Shown in pieces: positions 33,045 through 39,315 of a stretch of DNA of 39,315 bases (its first letter is position 1; every line of letters starts with the position of its first letter). The notes under the pieces were generated by a model, which worked only from the letters and a program-made list of their open reading frames with translations, ran no database searches and had not been told where the DNA came from. This DNA is from an uncultured Muribaculaceae bacterium. GTDB lineage: Bacteria; Bacteroidota; Bacteroidia; Bacteroidales; Muribaculaceae. Where the stretch lies: positions 1 to 39,315 of the forward strand of contig CAJTOB010000028.1 of NCBI GenBank assembly GCA_910578035.1, in the 5' to 3' direction. Position numbers and translations under genes: made by a program.

Positions 33045-34205
33045 TTATTTAATCATTTCAGCAGCTTTTACGCGCGCTTCGGCGTTGGAGGCCACGTAGT
33101 CGTCGAACACAGGCTCGGCGATATATGGCACCGCTTCGAGAGTACGCTCTATCACGCCGTAAATTTGTCCGAATTTAATGCGGCCTTCGAGGAAGGCTGC
33201 AACGGCGATTTCGTTGGCCGCGTTGATTACGCATGCCGTGTTGCCGCGGCGCTCGAGTGCCGTGTGAGCAAGGCCGAGACAGGGGAAGCGCTTCACATCG
33301 GGTTTCTCGAATGTGAGAGTGGCAAAATCGGCAAGACTCATATGGCCCGCTGCGCCGTCGAGACGCGCATGGCAGCCGAGGGCGTAGGCTATCGGCAGGT
33401 GCATGTCGGGCAAGCCGAGCTGAGCCTTTACGGCACCGTCGACAAACTCTACCATCGAGTGTACAATCGACTGGGGGTGAACAACAGCCTCGATTCGGCC
33501 GGACTCGACACCGAAAAGATAGTGCGCCTCAATGATTTCGAAGGCCTTGTTCATCATCGTGGCCGAATCGATGGTTATTTTCCGACCCATATTCCAGTTG
33601 GGGTGCTTGAGGGCGTCGGCGGCTGTAGCCTCTGCCATGCGGTCGGCCGGCCATGTGCGGAAGGGGCCTCCCGAGGCCGTGATAAGCAGACGCTTCACAC
33701 AGGCCGGGTCCTCGCCGGCAAGGCACTGGGCGATGGCAGAATGCTCGGAATCGACAGGATAAATCTTCGATGGCGACTCGGCGAGCATGCGGTTAATCAT
33801 TTCGCCGGCAACCACAAGGGTTTCCTTATTGGCAAGGGCGATATCCTTGCCGGCTCTTATGGCGCGGACGGTAGGCTGCAGGCCGCTGTAGCCTACGGTG
33901 GCTGTAAGAACGGTATCGATGTCGTCGGCCTCGACACATTCGGCAAGAGCCTCGTCGCCGGCGCGGCACTCTATGCCGAGCGGCGCAAGAGCTGCCTCCA
34001 CACGGGGCAGGAGCTCGGTGCGTCCGATAACAACACGCCGCGGACGATGCGCAATGGCGGCTTCGATGAGTTTGTCGGCACGACTGCCGGCTGTAAGCAC
34101 GACGGCGCGATAGCGCTCGGGGTGCGATGCTATTATATCGAGCGTCTGGCTGCCGATCGAACCGGTCGCGCCAAGAACGGCTATATTCTTAACTGTGTCT
34201 TTCAC
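33045..34205 (-). CDS. dxr: 1-deoxy-D-xylulose-5-phosphate reductoisomerase
   Basis: A 386-residue NADPH enzyme that makes 2-C-methyl-D-erythritol 4-phosphate, the committed step of the MEP isoprenoid pathway. The NADPH motif is LGATGSIGSQTLD, metal and substrate residues lie in VDSEHSAIAQCL and ITASGGPFR, and the C-terminal helical domain is complete. The start is taken as GTG (34203-34205), because it gives the normal length, leaves about 18 bases from the predicted transcription start, and the longer in-frame reading would cross its own promoter. It is first in a unit with rseP. Confidence 0.94.
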   Translation of the reverse strand: MKDTVKNIAVLGATGSIGSQTLDIIASHPERYRAVVLTAGSRADKLIEAAIAHRPRRVVIGRTELLPRVEAALAPLGIECRAGDEALAECVEADDIDTVLTATVGYSGLQPTVRAIRAGKDIALANKETLVVAGEMINRMLAESPSKIYPVDSEHSAIAQCLAGEDPACVKRLLITASGGPFRTWPADRMAEATAADALKHPNWNMGRKITIDSATMMNKAFEIIEAHYLFGVESGRIEAVVHPQSIVHSMVEFVDGAVKAQLGLPDMHLPIAYALGCHARLDGAAGHMSLADFATLTFEKPDVKRFPCLGLAHTALERRGNTACVINAANEIAVAAFLEGRIKFGQIYGVIERTLEAVPYIAEPVFDDYVASNAEARVKAAEMIK

Positions 34206-34229
34206 AAGATGTGAGATTGGTTGCGAGTG

Positions 34230-34237
34230 CAAAAGTA
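34230..34237 (-). promoter_or_regulatory. dxr-rseP promoter, -7 element
   Basis: The complement reads TACTTTTG, an exact TAnnTTTG match, with a start expected near 34223, about 18 bases before the dxr GTG. This position supports the GTG as the true start. Confidence 0.6.
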
Positions 34238-34258
34238 CAAAAAAAAGCGGAGTTTTTG

Positions 34259-34266
34259 TAACTTTA
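34259..34266 (+). promoter_or_regulatory. Possible -7 element for the DUF4252/sigma operon
   Basis: TAACTTTA differs from TAnnTTTG in the last base. It is about 40 bases before the first DUF4252 start. Because the operon carries an ECF sigma factor, this could instead overlap an auto-regulated promoter. Confidence 0.35.
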
Positions 34267-34305
34267 CGCGGCTTGGCGCAGTCTACAAGACAAAACAGCA
34301 AAACA

Positions 34306-34761
34306 ATGAAACGATTTTTAAGCGCAATACTCCTTTCGGCAGCCGTTTCGGGCGCCTGGGCCGGCAATCCGGCAAAACTTTTCGACGAATTTAAAAACGC
34401 CGAAAACGCCGAATATGTAAAAGTTCCCAAATTCCTTCTCTGGCTTGGCAAGATAAGCAGCCCGGCAGGCGATGTGCCCGCGGTCGGTAAAATTTCAGGC
34501 GTAAGAGTGCTCAACATAGAAGGCGCCGGCAATTCCGTCAAATCTCAGTTTGAAAGGCGCCTCAAAGAGGAAGCCAACGACTTCGACGAACTCATGAATG
34601 CAAAAGACAACGACACAAGAGTGAGGATTTTCAGCCGCTCCGACGGCAAAAAGTTCAAAAACCTCTATATATTCACGGTCGACAGCGCCGACTGTGCATT
34701 CATAGAACTTTCGGGCACCTTCACTGCCGAAGACCTCAAAAAGATAGCCGAAAACCGATGA
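34306..34761 (+). CDS. DUF4252 exported protein (first copy)
   Basis: A 151-residue protein with a signal peptide (residues 1-20, ending GAWAG) and one small domain. It matches DUF4252, a Bacteroidetes family of exported proteins of unknown function that are often next to ECF sigma factors. Typical features are the early FDEFKNAENAEYVKVPKFLL stretch, the alternating strands DDTRVRIFSRSDGK-type region and the ending IELSGTFTAEDLKKIAE. It is the first gene of a four-gene unit and its stop overlaps the sigma factor start by ATGA. The ATG at 34306-34308 gives the signal peptide. Confidence 0.82.
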   Translation: MKRFLSAILLSAAVSGAWAGNPAKLFDEFKNAENAEYVKVPKFLLWLGKISSPAGDVPAVGKISGVRVLNIEGAGNSVKSQFERRLKEEANDFDELMNAKDNDTRVRIFSRSDGKKFKNLYIFTVDSADCAFIELSGTFTAEDLKKIAENR

Positions 34762-35243
34762 CGGCAGCCGCGTTCAAAGAAAGAGTGTGCGTGCACCTCG
34801 ACGCTATGTACAGAGTAGCCCTTGCGCTATGCGGCAACAGCGCCGATGCCTCCGACGCCGTGCAGAACGCCGCCATAAAGCTATGGGAGAGCCGCGACAA
34901 ACTCGATGCCGTAGCCAACACCCAAGCATACTGCATAGCAGCCGCACGCAACGCAGCAATATCGCTCATAAGCAGCCGCCGGCACCCCGACAGCCTCGAC
35001 ACCGCCGGTGCTGTAGCAGCCGACAAATCGCTCGAAAGCGAAATAGAGACCTCCGACCGGATAAAACATATAAAAGCGATTGCAGCCACTCTGCCCGACA
35101 ATCAGCGAATAGTCCTGACAATGCGCGACTTCGAAGGTTGCGAAATGGACGAAATCGAAGAAGCCACCGGCCTGTCGGCCGGCAATATCCGAGTCCTTCT
35201 GAGCCGCGCACGCTCCACAATCCGCAAATATTTCGAAAAATGA
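34758..35243 (+). CDS. ECF-type RNA polymerase sigma factor
   Basis: A 161-residue group 4 (ECF) sigma factor. Region 2 spans about residues 10-70 (MYRVALALCGNSADASDAVQ, then AAIKLWESRDKL), and region 4 about 105-160 with a helix-turn-helix (LPDNQRIVLTMRDFEGCEMD, GLSAGNIRVLLSRARSTIRK). It would direct RNA polymerase to a small set of genes, probably including its own operon. It overlaps the first DUF4252 gene and the putative anti-sigma gene by four bases each, so the three are coupled. The signal it answers to is unknown. Confidence 0.93.
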   Translation: MTAAAFKERVCVHLDAMYRVALALCGNSADASDAVQNAAIKLWESRDKLDAVANTQAYCIAAARNAAISLISSRRHPDSLDTAGAVAADKSLESEIETSDRIKHIKAIAATLPDNQRIVLTMRDFEGCEMDEIEEATGLSAGNIRVLLSRARSTIRKYFEK

Positions 35244-35731
35244 ACATAGAAACCGAATACATCAAAAGCCTGCTCGCCAAATACTACGCCGGCGACTCGA
35301 CACTCGACGAAGAGCGCATAATCCGCGAGTATTTCTCAGAGAGCGCGGTAGACCCTGAGCTCGAGACCGACCGTGCGGTGTTCGCCGCCGTGACCGGCCC
35401 GGTCGAGGCTCCCGAAAAACTGCGTGCAGACATCGAAAAAGCCATCGACGGGCGTGCCGTCAAAGAAGTGAAGTGCCGACTGCGCCCACGCTACAGCCGC
35501 ATTGCCGCAGTTGCCGCCGTGCTTGTACTTGCAATAGCTGCTTCCGTACACTTCCTCGACAGCAAACCGGCTCAGCCGGAAATGACACCCGAAGAAGCCC
35601 GCGAGCACACTCTCATGGCGCTCACGCTACTCACAAAAACCGTGCGCAAAGGCTACTCAGCCATGGACGCCGGCGCCCAGACAGCCTCCGAGGCAATCAC
35701 CACAGCAGAAAATTCGTTAAACAAACTATAA
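35240..35731 (+). CDS. Putative anti-sigma factor, single-pass membrane protein
   Basis: A 163-residue protein with a cytoplasmic N-terminal part (about 1-85, rich in acidic residues: LLAKYYAGDSTLDEERIIRE), one membrane segment at about 86-106 (IAAVAAVLVLAIAASVHFL) and a short periplasmic tail. No zinc-binding HxxxCxxC motif is seen, so it is not a classic ZAS-type anti-sigma. The layout and its ATGA overlap with the sigma gene suggest it is the anti-sigma partner. This is inferred from context, not from a named domain. Confidence 0.7.
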   Translation: MNIETEYIKSLLAKYYAGDSTLDEERIIREYFSESAVDPELETDRAVFAAVTGPVEAPEKLRADIEKAIDGRAVKEVKCRLRPRYSRIAAVAAVLVLAIAASVHFLDSKPAQPEMTPEEAREHTLMALTLLTKTVRKGYSAMDAGAQTASEAITTAENSLNKL

Positions 35732-35738
35732 AAACACT

Positions 35739-36197
35739 ATGAAAAAATTTATTATCCTACTCGTAATCAGCCTTTCGGCCATAATCGCCCACGCAGAATC
35801 GCTCTTCGAATCGTGCGAGAACACTCCGGGCATAACGACAGTATATGTATCCAAAACCATGATTTCACTCGCCGGAGACCTCGACATAGGCTCCGACAAC
35901 ATGAACCTCAGCAGCATAGCATCTAAAATCGACGGTATATGGATTATGACTGCCGAAGGCGACAAGGCCGCAATCCTCAGAAACAAAGTCAAAACCGCAT
36001 TCAACGATAAAAAATATGAAAAACTTATGTCTGTACGCGACGACGGCGACAACGTAGACATACTCATGGCCACACCGGGAGGCAACAAAAACGAATGTAT
36101 AATCAAAGCAATTGCCGAAACCGATGCCACTGTAATAATAATGCGAGGCTCTTTCACCCTTCAGGACATAGTAGCCGCTACAAAAGCCGCACACTGA
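35739..36197 (+). CDS. DUF4252 exported protein (second copy)
   Basis: A 152-residue protein with a signal peptide (residues 1-19, ending IIAHAE) and a DUF4252 domain related to the first gene of the unit. Shared features are the VSKTM strand, a central region like IWIMTAEGDKAAI and the end IIMRGSFTLQDI, which parallels IELSGTFTAEDL in the first copy. It begins eight bases after the anti-sigma gene. Two copies flanking a sigma/anti-sigma pair suggest they are regulated by, or sense for, that pair. Function is unknown. Confidence 0.82.
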   Translation: MKKFIILLVISLSAIIAHAESLFESCENTPGITTVYVSKTMISLAGDLDIGSDNMNLSSIASKIDGIWIMTAEGDKAAILRNKVKTAFNDKKYEKLMSVRDDGDNVDILMATPGGNKNECIIKAIAETDATVIIMRGSFTLQDIVAATKAAH

Positions 36198-36241
36198 CGC
36201 TTCTTTTACAAAAACTGTAGTCACATCGCATCAATCAAAAA

Positions 36242-36274
36242 AATCCGCCGGAACACTTTGGTTTTCGGCGGATT
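36242..36274. repeat. Inverted repeat across the thrS promoter
   Basis: A nine-base perfect stem (AATCCGCCG with CGGCGGATT), extended by three pairs including one G-T, with a nine-base loop. The -33 TTTG lies in the loop. On the plus strand the stem is followed by ATTCGTATC, so a rho-independent terminator for the upstream operon is weakly supported, and a dyad operator or a shared terminator/promoter is possible. Confidence 0.7.
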
Positions 36275-36287
36275 ATTCGTATCTTTG
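36257..36287 (+). promoter_or_regulatory. thrS operon promoter
   Basis: TTTG (36257-36260), a 19-base spacer and TATCTTTG (36280-36287) match the Bacteroidetes consensus exactly. Transcription would start near 36294, giving a leader of about 60 bases. Confidence 0.8.
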
Positions 36288-36352
36288 CGGACGGTTTCGA
36301 GGCCATTTACGTCAAAATCGGCGCAATTGGCTGATTAACAACGTTTTTAATC

Positions 36353-38290
36353 ATGATTAAAATCACATTTCCCGACAATAGCGTAAAGGAATTTGAAGCC
36401 GGAGTAACTCCGCTTCAGATAGCCGAATCCATATCGCCGCGCCTCGCCCGCGAGGTGCTGGCCGCCAGCGTCAACGACAACGAGTGGGATCTCACCCGCC
36501 CCATTGCCGAAGACGCCGCCATCAAGCTTTTCAAATGGGAAGACCCCGAAGGAAAGCATGCATTCTGGCACAGCTCGGCACACCTCCTTGCCGAAGCGCT
36601 TCAGGAACTCTACCCCGGAGTGAAATTCGGCATCGGCCCGGCCGTCGAAAACGGTTTCTACTACGACATCGACCCGGGCGAAAACAAACTCACCAGCGAC
36701 GACTTCGCCAAAATCGAAGCCAAGATGCTCGAACTTGCAAAGAAGAACGAGGCCATCGTCCGCGCCGACATATCGAAGGCCGACGCCCTCAAACTCTTCG
36801 GCGACCGTGGTGAGGAATACAAATGTGAGCTTATCTCCGAGCTCAAAGACGGCCACATCACCACCTACACACAGGGCAACTTCACCGACCTCTGCCGCGG
36901 CCCGCACATTCCGTCGACCGCACCCATCAAGGCCGTGAAAGTAACCTCGCTCGCCGGCGCATACTGGCGCGGCGACGAGAAGCGCAACCAGCTTGTGCGC
37001 GTCTATGGCATCACTTTCCCCAAGAAGTCGATGCTCGACGAATACCTCGCCCTGCTCGAAGAAGCCAAGAAGCGCGACCACCGCAAACTCGGCAAAGAAA
37101 TGGAACTCTTCGCCTTCACACAGCGCGTAGGCGCCGGTCTACCCCTCTGGCTCCCCAAAGGCGCCGCTCTCCGCGACCGCCTCGAGCAGTTCCTCCGCAA
37201 AATCCAGAAGCGCTACGGCTACCTCCAGGTAATCACCCCCCATATCGGCAACAAGCAGCTCTACGTGACCTCCGGCCACTACGCCAAGTATGGCAAAGAC
37301 TCATTCCAGCCCATCCACACCCCTGAGGAAGGCGAGGAATATCTGCTCAAACCGATGAACTGCCCGCACCACTGCGAAATATTCCGCGCATTGCCCCGCT
37401 CATACCGCGAGCTGCCTCTGCGTCTTGCAGAGTTCGGCACCGTATACCGCTATGAGCAGAGCGGCGAACTCCACGGACTCACCCGCGTACGCGGTTTCAC
37501 GCAGGACGACGCCCACATCTTCTGCGCCCCCGACCAGATAAAGGACGAGTTCCTGAAGGTGATGGATATTATCCTCTATATCTTCAAGGCCCTCAAATTT
37601 GAGAACTACGAGGCTCAGATTTCGCTCCGCGACCCCAACAACAAAGAAAAATATATCGGTAGCGACGAGAACTGGCACAAAGCCGAACAGGCCATCATCG
37701 AAGCCTGCAAGGAAAAAGGCATCAACGCACGCACCGAGCTCGGCGAAGCCGCTTTCTACGGCCCCAAACTCGACTTCATGGTAAAAGATGCCATCGGACG
37801 CCGCTGGCAGCTGGGCACAATCCAGGTTGACTACAACCTGCCCGAACGCTTCGAACTCGAATATACCGGCCGCGACAACGCCAAGCACCGCCCTGTGATG
37901 ATTCACCGCGCCCCCTTCGGCTCGATGGAACGCTTCGTGGCAGTCCTTCTGGAGCACACCGCCGGACACTTCCCCCTCTGGCTCGCTCCCGAGCAGGCCG
38001 TGATTATCCCTGTGAGCGACAAATATCTCGACTACGCCCGCAAGGTAAAAGAAGAACTCGAAGACGCAGATATCCGCCTCGATATCGACGACCGCAACGA
38101 GACCCTCGGCCGCAAAATCCGCGACAACCAGCTCAAAAGAATACCCTATATGCTCATAGTTGGCGAAAAAGAAGCAGAAAATGGTGAAGTTTCTGTAAGA
38201 AAACCTGGTCAAGGCGACCTCGGTTCGATGAAAATTGCTAACTTTGCAGCGCTTTTGACCGAAGAAGTCAACCAATTGATTAACCAATAA
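36353..38290 (+). CDS. thrS: Threonine-tRNA ligase
   Basis: A 645-residue class II aminoacyl-tRNA synthetase that attaches threonine to tRNA-Thr. The TGS domain is residues 1-62, the editing domain has H73 and H77 (HSSAHLL) plus C181 and H185 (DLCRGPH), the catalytic core has the zinc-binding C337 in MNCPHH, and motif 2 with GELHGLTRVRGFTQDDAH. The anticodon-binding domain starts near 535 (QAVIIPVSDKYLDYA). Length is normal. It starts the conserved operon thrS-infC-rpmI-rplT and the infC gene follows after seven bases. Confidence 0.97.
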   Translation: MIKITFPDNSVKEFEAGVTPLQIAESISPRLAREVLAASVNDNEWDLTRPIAEDAAIKLFKWEDPEGKHAFWHSSAHLLAEALQELYPGVKFGIGPAVENGFYYDIDPGENKLTSDDFAKIEAKMLELAKKNEAIVRADISKADALKLFGDRGEEYKCELISELKDGHITTYTQGNFTDLCRGPHIPSTAPIKAVKVTSLAGAYWRGDEKRNQLVRVYGITFPKKSMLDEYLALLEEAKKRDHRKLGKEMELFAFTQRVGAGLPLWLPKGAALRDRLEQFLRKIQKRYGYLQVITPHIGNKQLYVTSGHYAKYGKDSFQPIHTPEEGEEYLLKPMNCPHHCEIFRALPRSYRELPLRLAEFGTVYRYEQSGELHGLTRVRGFTQDDAHIFCAPDQIKDEFLKVMDIILYIFKALKFENYEAQISLRDPNNKEKYIGSDENWHKAEQAIIEACKEKGINARTELGEAAFYGPKLDFMVKDAIGRRWQLGTIQVDYNLPERFELEYTGRDNAKHRPVMIHRAPFGSMERFVAVLLEHTAGHFPLWLAPEQAVIIPVSDKYLDYARKVKEELEDADIRLDIDDRNETLGRKIRDNQLKRIPYMLIVGEKEAENGEVSVRKPGQGDLGSMKIANFAALLTEEVNQLINQ

Positions 38291-38297
38291 TCCCTGA

Positions 38298-38900
38298 ATG
38301 GAGAAAAAACCACCTTTCCACCCCGGTGCACCGCGCCCTGCCGGCGCTCCCGGAGCACGCGGCCCTCAGCGCCGCGACCCTCGCCAGGTGAAACAGGCGC
38401 CGAACAATATCAACGAGCACATCCGCGCACGCGAGGTGCGTCTCGTCGGCGACAACGTGACGCCAGGCATCTACTCCATTCATGAGGCCCGCAAGATAGC
38501 CGAAGAGCTCGAACTCGACCTCGTAGAGATTTCGCCCAATGCCGAGCCCCCGGTATGCAAGGTGCTCGACTATCAGAAATATCTCTATCAGCAGAAGAAG
38601 AAAGCCAAGGAGATAAAGGCCAAGTCGACAAAGGTCGTAGTAAAGGAAATCCGTTTCGGACCCCAGACCGACGACCACGACTACAACTTCAAGCTCAAGC
38701 ACGCCATCGGCTTCCTTCAGGAAGGCGCCAAGGTAAAAGCCTATGTATTCTTCAAAGGCCGCTCGATTCTCTTCAAAGAGCAAGGCGAAGTGCTCCTGCT
38801 CCGTTTTGCCAACGACCTCGAAGACTTTGGAAAGGTTGAGCAGATGCCTTTGCTCGAAGGCAAGCGAATGATTATAATGATTTCGCCCAAAAAGAAATGA
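38298..38900 (+). CDS. infC: Translation initiation factor IF-3
   Basis: A 200-residue factor that binds the 30S subunit, keeps it apart from 50S and checks the start codon. A Pro/Gly/Arg-rich extension of about 35 residues precedes the N-domain (NEHIRAREVRLVGDN), a Lys-rich helical linker follows (YLYQQKKKAKEIKAK), then the C-domain (KEIRFGPQTDDHDYNFKLKH). The start is a normal ATG, unlike the rare ATT start of the E. coli gene, so the classic self-regulation through the start codon is not expected here. Confidence 0.96.
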   Translation: MEKKPPFHPGAPRPAGAPGARGPQRRDPRQVKQAPNNINEHIRAREVRLVGDNVTPGIYSIHEARKIAEELELDLVEISPNAEPPVCKVLDYQKYLYQQKKKAKEIKAKSTKVVVKEIRFGPQTDDHDYNFKLKHAIGFLQEGAKVKAYVFFKGRSILFKEQGEVLLLRFANDLEDFGKVEQMPLLEGKRMIIMISPKKK

Positions 38901-38904
38901 TTCG

Positions 38905-38921
38905 GCGCCACGGGTTGGCGC
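38905..38921 (+). promoter_or_regulatory. Hairpin between infC and rpmI
   Basis: A six-base perfect stem (GCGCCA with TGGCGC) and five-base loop lies just after the infC stop. It is followed by AAAATTATA, not a U-tract, so it is not a terminator and may adjust mRNA stability or translation of rpmI. Confidence 0.4.
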
Positions 38922-38963
38922 AAAATTATACAACTCGAATTAACTACATTAATAAACAAACAA

Positions 38964-39161
38964 ATGCCCAAGATTAAGACTAACTCCGGTGCCAAAAAGA
39001 GGTTCGCCCTTACCGGATCAGGAAAAATCAAGAGAAAACACGCTTTCAAGAGCCACATCTTGACCAAGAAGACCAAAAAGCAGAAACGCAACCTTACACA
39101 CGCCGGTCTCGTTGCCCGTGTGGACGCTGCTAACGTCAAAGCTCTCCTCGGCCTCAGATAA
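38964..39161 (+). CDS. rpmI: Ribosomal protein L35 (bL35)
   Basis: A 65-residue basic protein of the large ribosomal subunit. The opening MPKIKTNSGAKKRFALTGSG, the KHAFKSHILTKKTKKQKRNL stretch and the end KALLGLR are typical of bL35, and length is normal. It sits between infC and rplT as in most bacteria. The start is the ATG at 38964-38966, after an A-rich leader. Confidence 0.97.
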   Translation: MPKIKTNSGAKKRFALTGSGKIKRKHAFKSHILTKKTKKQKRNLTHAGLVARVDAANVKALLGLR

Positions 39162-39251
39162 GACCGACGGTTTCTCTCGATTCGCAATCACTACGACAGC
39201 TTAATTCGTGATTTTATAATTCATTATTAACCGAATGCTCAGCTTTAAGCA

Positions 39252-39275
39252 CCGTCACGCCGACGGACGCTGACG
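39252..39275 (+). promoter_or_regulatory. Alternative hairpins before rplT, possible ribosomal-protein leader
   Basis: Two mutually exclusive stems share the same bases: CCGTC (39252-39256) with GACGG (39262-39266), or CGTCA (39253-39257) with TGACG (39271-39275). They lie about 20-45 bases before the rplT ATG. In some bacteria L20 represses the rpmI-rplT part of this operon; a similar control is only suggested here. Confidence 0.35.
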
Positions 39276-39296
39276 TTCAAAAAATCATCTGAAACA

Positions 39297-39315
39297 ATGC
39301 CAAGATCAGTCAACC
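39297..39315 (+). CDS. rplT: Ribosomal protein L20 (bL20), first codons only
   Basis: Only the ATG and five further codons (MPRSVN) are in the window before the right edge. The opening and the position 135 bases after rpmI in the thrS-infC-rpmI order identify it as bL20, which binds 23S rRNA early in assembly of the large subunit. Confidence 0.9.

Overview
The window is a stretch of chromosome from a Bacteroidales bacterium, most likely a gut member of the Muribaculaceae (S24-7) or a close relative. Several signs point there. Promoters fit the Bacteroidetes pattern TTTG-N19-TAnnTTTG rather than the E. coli one, and starts lack Shine-Dalgarno sequences but have A/T-rich leaders. There is a SusC/SusD pair, a T9SS-like C-terminal tail on a secreted protein, the Bacteroidetes families DUF4252 and DUF4834, a eukaryote-type glycogen branching enzyme and an RNase H with a viroplasmin domain. 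The family-level placement is inference. No rRNA, tRNA, insertion sequence, phage or CRISPR array was seen.

Layout. (1) 1-9283, minus strand: the start of secA with its own promoter, then a long tightly packed run read from 9283 downwards: psd-pssA (phosphatidylethanolamine synthesis), DUF4834, DUF2461, a dolichyl-phosphate-mannose-synthase-like glycosyltransferase, pyrC, queD-queE (queuosine precursor), a DUF4105 membrane protein and an alkaline-phosphatase-superfamily protein that lacks the catalytic residues. (2) 9393-14400, minus: mscL-aroK-alanine-dehydrogenase-like-RNase H-glgB, ending in a clear terminator. (3) 14679-15689, plus: gap with promoter and terminator. (4) 15749-16390: a gene-free region with convergent terminators and a roughly 250-bp palindrome built of smaller hairpins. 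(5) 16391-22907, minus: a small polysaccharide-utilisation-type locus with a SusC-like receptor, a SusD-like lipoprotein and a secreted protein with two lectin-like modules, but no enzyme in the window. (6) 23127-28481, minus: rfbD-prfC, then YqaE/Pmp3-DUF1460-acyltransferase-HAD hydrolase, mostly envelope functions. (7) 28586-29737, plus: a C-tail-anchored protein with a J-domain-like start. (8) 29754-34205, minus: dxr-rseP and rlmI-like-rlmH. (9) 34306-36197, plus: a DUF4252 / ECF sigma / putative anti-sigma / DUF4252 operon. (10) 36353-39315, plus: the conserved thrS-infC-rpmI-rplT translation operon, cut off at the start of rplT.

Most of the window is housekeeping: translation, envelope lipids, isoprenoid and shikimate steps, glycogen. 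Four things stand out. These are the nested palindrome at 15858-16108, a rubredoxin-like four-cysteine insert in the SusD-like lipoprotein, a phosphatase-fold protein that has lost every expected metal ligand, and an eight-cytosine tract inside the signal region of the SusC-like receptor that could switch it on and off.
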